Below, piece after piece: positions 63,572 through 64,000 of a stretch of 64,000 nucleotides of DNA. The DNA comes from Paenibacillus agaridevorans. GTDB lineage: Bacteria > Bacillota > Bacilli > Paenibacillales > Paenibacillaceae. Numbering within the stretch: position 1 is the stretch's first letter; each line of letters opens with the position of its first letter. The position numbers and the translations under genes were made by a program. A model generated the notes under the pieces. It saw nothing but the letters and a program-made list of their open reading frames with translations. It had not been told where the DNA came from and ran no database searches. Where the stretch lies: the NCBI RefSeq assembly GCF_003112455.1, contig NZ_BDQX01000028.1, forward strand, positions 62,001-126,000, read 5' to 3'.

Positions 63572-64000
63572 CTAGCCCTTTACCGAACCGAGCATCACCC
63601 CCTTGGCAAAATGCTTTTGCAGGAACGGATACACAATCAAAATCGGGAGCGTTGCCATTAAAATCGCAGCCATCTGGATCGTCACCGGAGGAGGCGGATT
63701 CTCTAGCATGAGCATCGCTTCGTTGCCTAACGCTGCGGTCGCCTCGTTCATAATGACAATCTGCCTCAGAACGACCTGGATCGGCCATTTGGAGGAATCA
63801 TTCAAATAGAGAACGCCTTCAAAGTACTTGTTCCAATAGCCTACCGCATAAAACAATCCGAAGGCAGCCAGCGACGGCTTGGACAGCGGCAGCATAATGC
63901 TTGTAAATATCCGCAGCTCGCTCGCGCCGTCAATTAGGCCGGCCTCCGTCAGCTCGTTCGGTATACTTAAGAAAAACTGCCTCATCACGATCAAGTTGAA
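63572..64000 (-). CDS. Sugar ABC transporter permease, YtcP-type, 5' end outside the window
   Basis: The frame is open to the right edge, so only the last 142 residues are seen. They include the EAA loop TEAGLIDGASELRIFT followed by IMLPLSKPS and the YtcP-like end KHFAKGVMLGSVKG, close to the tail of the permease at 3214-4089. With the lipoprotein downstream it forms an LplABC-type importer. Confidence 0.93.
   Translation of the reverse strand, partial: FNLIVMRQFFLSIPNELTEAGLIDGASELRIFTSIMLPLSKPSLAAFGLFYAVGYWNKYFEGVLYLNDSSKWPIQVVLRQIVIMNEATAALGNEAMLMLENPPPPVTIQMAAILMATLPILIVYPFLQKHFAKGVMLGSVKG

Noticed and set aside
1-64000. CRISPR arrays, tRNA/rRNA genes, riboswitches, insertion sequences and integrases
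   Set aside because: Looked for on both strands; no spaced identical repeats, cloverleaf genes, known aptamer-like leaders or transposase/integrase frames were found.

Overview
This window reads as a Paenibacillaceae-type Bacillota chromosome (Paenibacillus or Cohnella-like). The evidence is strong GGAGG ribosome-binding sites with several TTG and GTG starts, CUT1 sugar ABC transporters with LplA/LplB/YtcP-style components, an S-layer-homology anchored giant protein, a Cache-AraC membrane regulator, a DUF5696 protein, and many glycan-active enzymes. Almost everything serves capture, import and breakdown of complex plant or microbial glycans. I see no tRNA, rRNA, CRISPR array, insertion sequence or phage module.

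Layout. (1) 1-6.9 kb, minus strand: FAD oxidoreductase, two permeases and a lipoprotein, then (after a terminator) a DUF4838 protein that runs off the left edge; an AraC regulator (7002-7796) is divergent. (2) 7.8-8.05 kb: a 20-bp-arm palindrome abutting a short-chain dehydrogenase remnant. (3) 8.1-34.8 kb, minus strand: one very long, tightly packed cluster. In transcription order it holds an ADP-ribosylglycohydrolase-family protein, a solute-binding lipoprotein, the only ABC ATPase in the window, a carbohydrate-binding/solute-binding fusion, a first permease pair, an NHL-TPR-Yip1 membrane protein, a DUF5696 membrane protein, a second permease pair, a TIM-barrel isomerase, two Gfo/Idh/MocA oxidoreductases, two cytoplasmic glycosidases, TatA, and a Tat-exported beta-helix protein. 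(4) 35-37.1 kb: a divergent AraC regulator and an SGNH hydrolase.

(5) 37.2-54.3 kb: an A+T-rich block bounded by near-identical 110-bp direct repeats (the 3' end of a rhamnosidase-like gene plus its terminator). It holds a lipoprotein-permease operon, a 2,225-residue S-layer-anchored DUF4838 protein, a Cache-AraC regulator, a membrane-anchored orphan solute-binding protein and an intact rhamnosidase-like gene. Three promoters in this block share a two-box motif with exactly the same 13-bp gap and the same distance to an extended -10, so they look like a small regulon of the Cache-AraC protein. (6) 54.3-64 kb, minus strand and more G+C-rich: a GntR-type DNA-binding domain fused to a solute-binding domain, an alpha/beta-hydrolase, a beta-propeller, a DegT/DnrJ-type aminotransferase, a polysaccharide-deacetylase-like protein, a lipoprotein and a permease cut by the right edge.

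The best candidates for an under-described system are the long cluster in (3), which doubles its permeases and carries a carbohydrate-binding receptor fusion, two unusual membrane proteins and its own TatA/substrate pair, and the three-promoter regulon with its orphan receptor in (5). Gene functions are inferred from sequence features and family knowledge; no database search was run.
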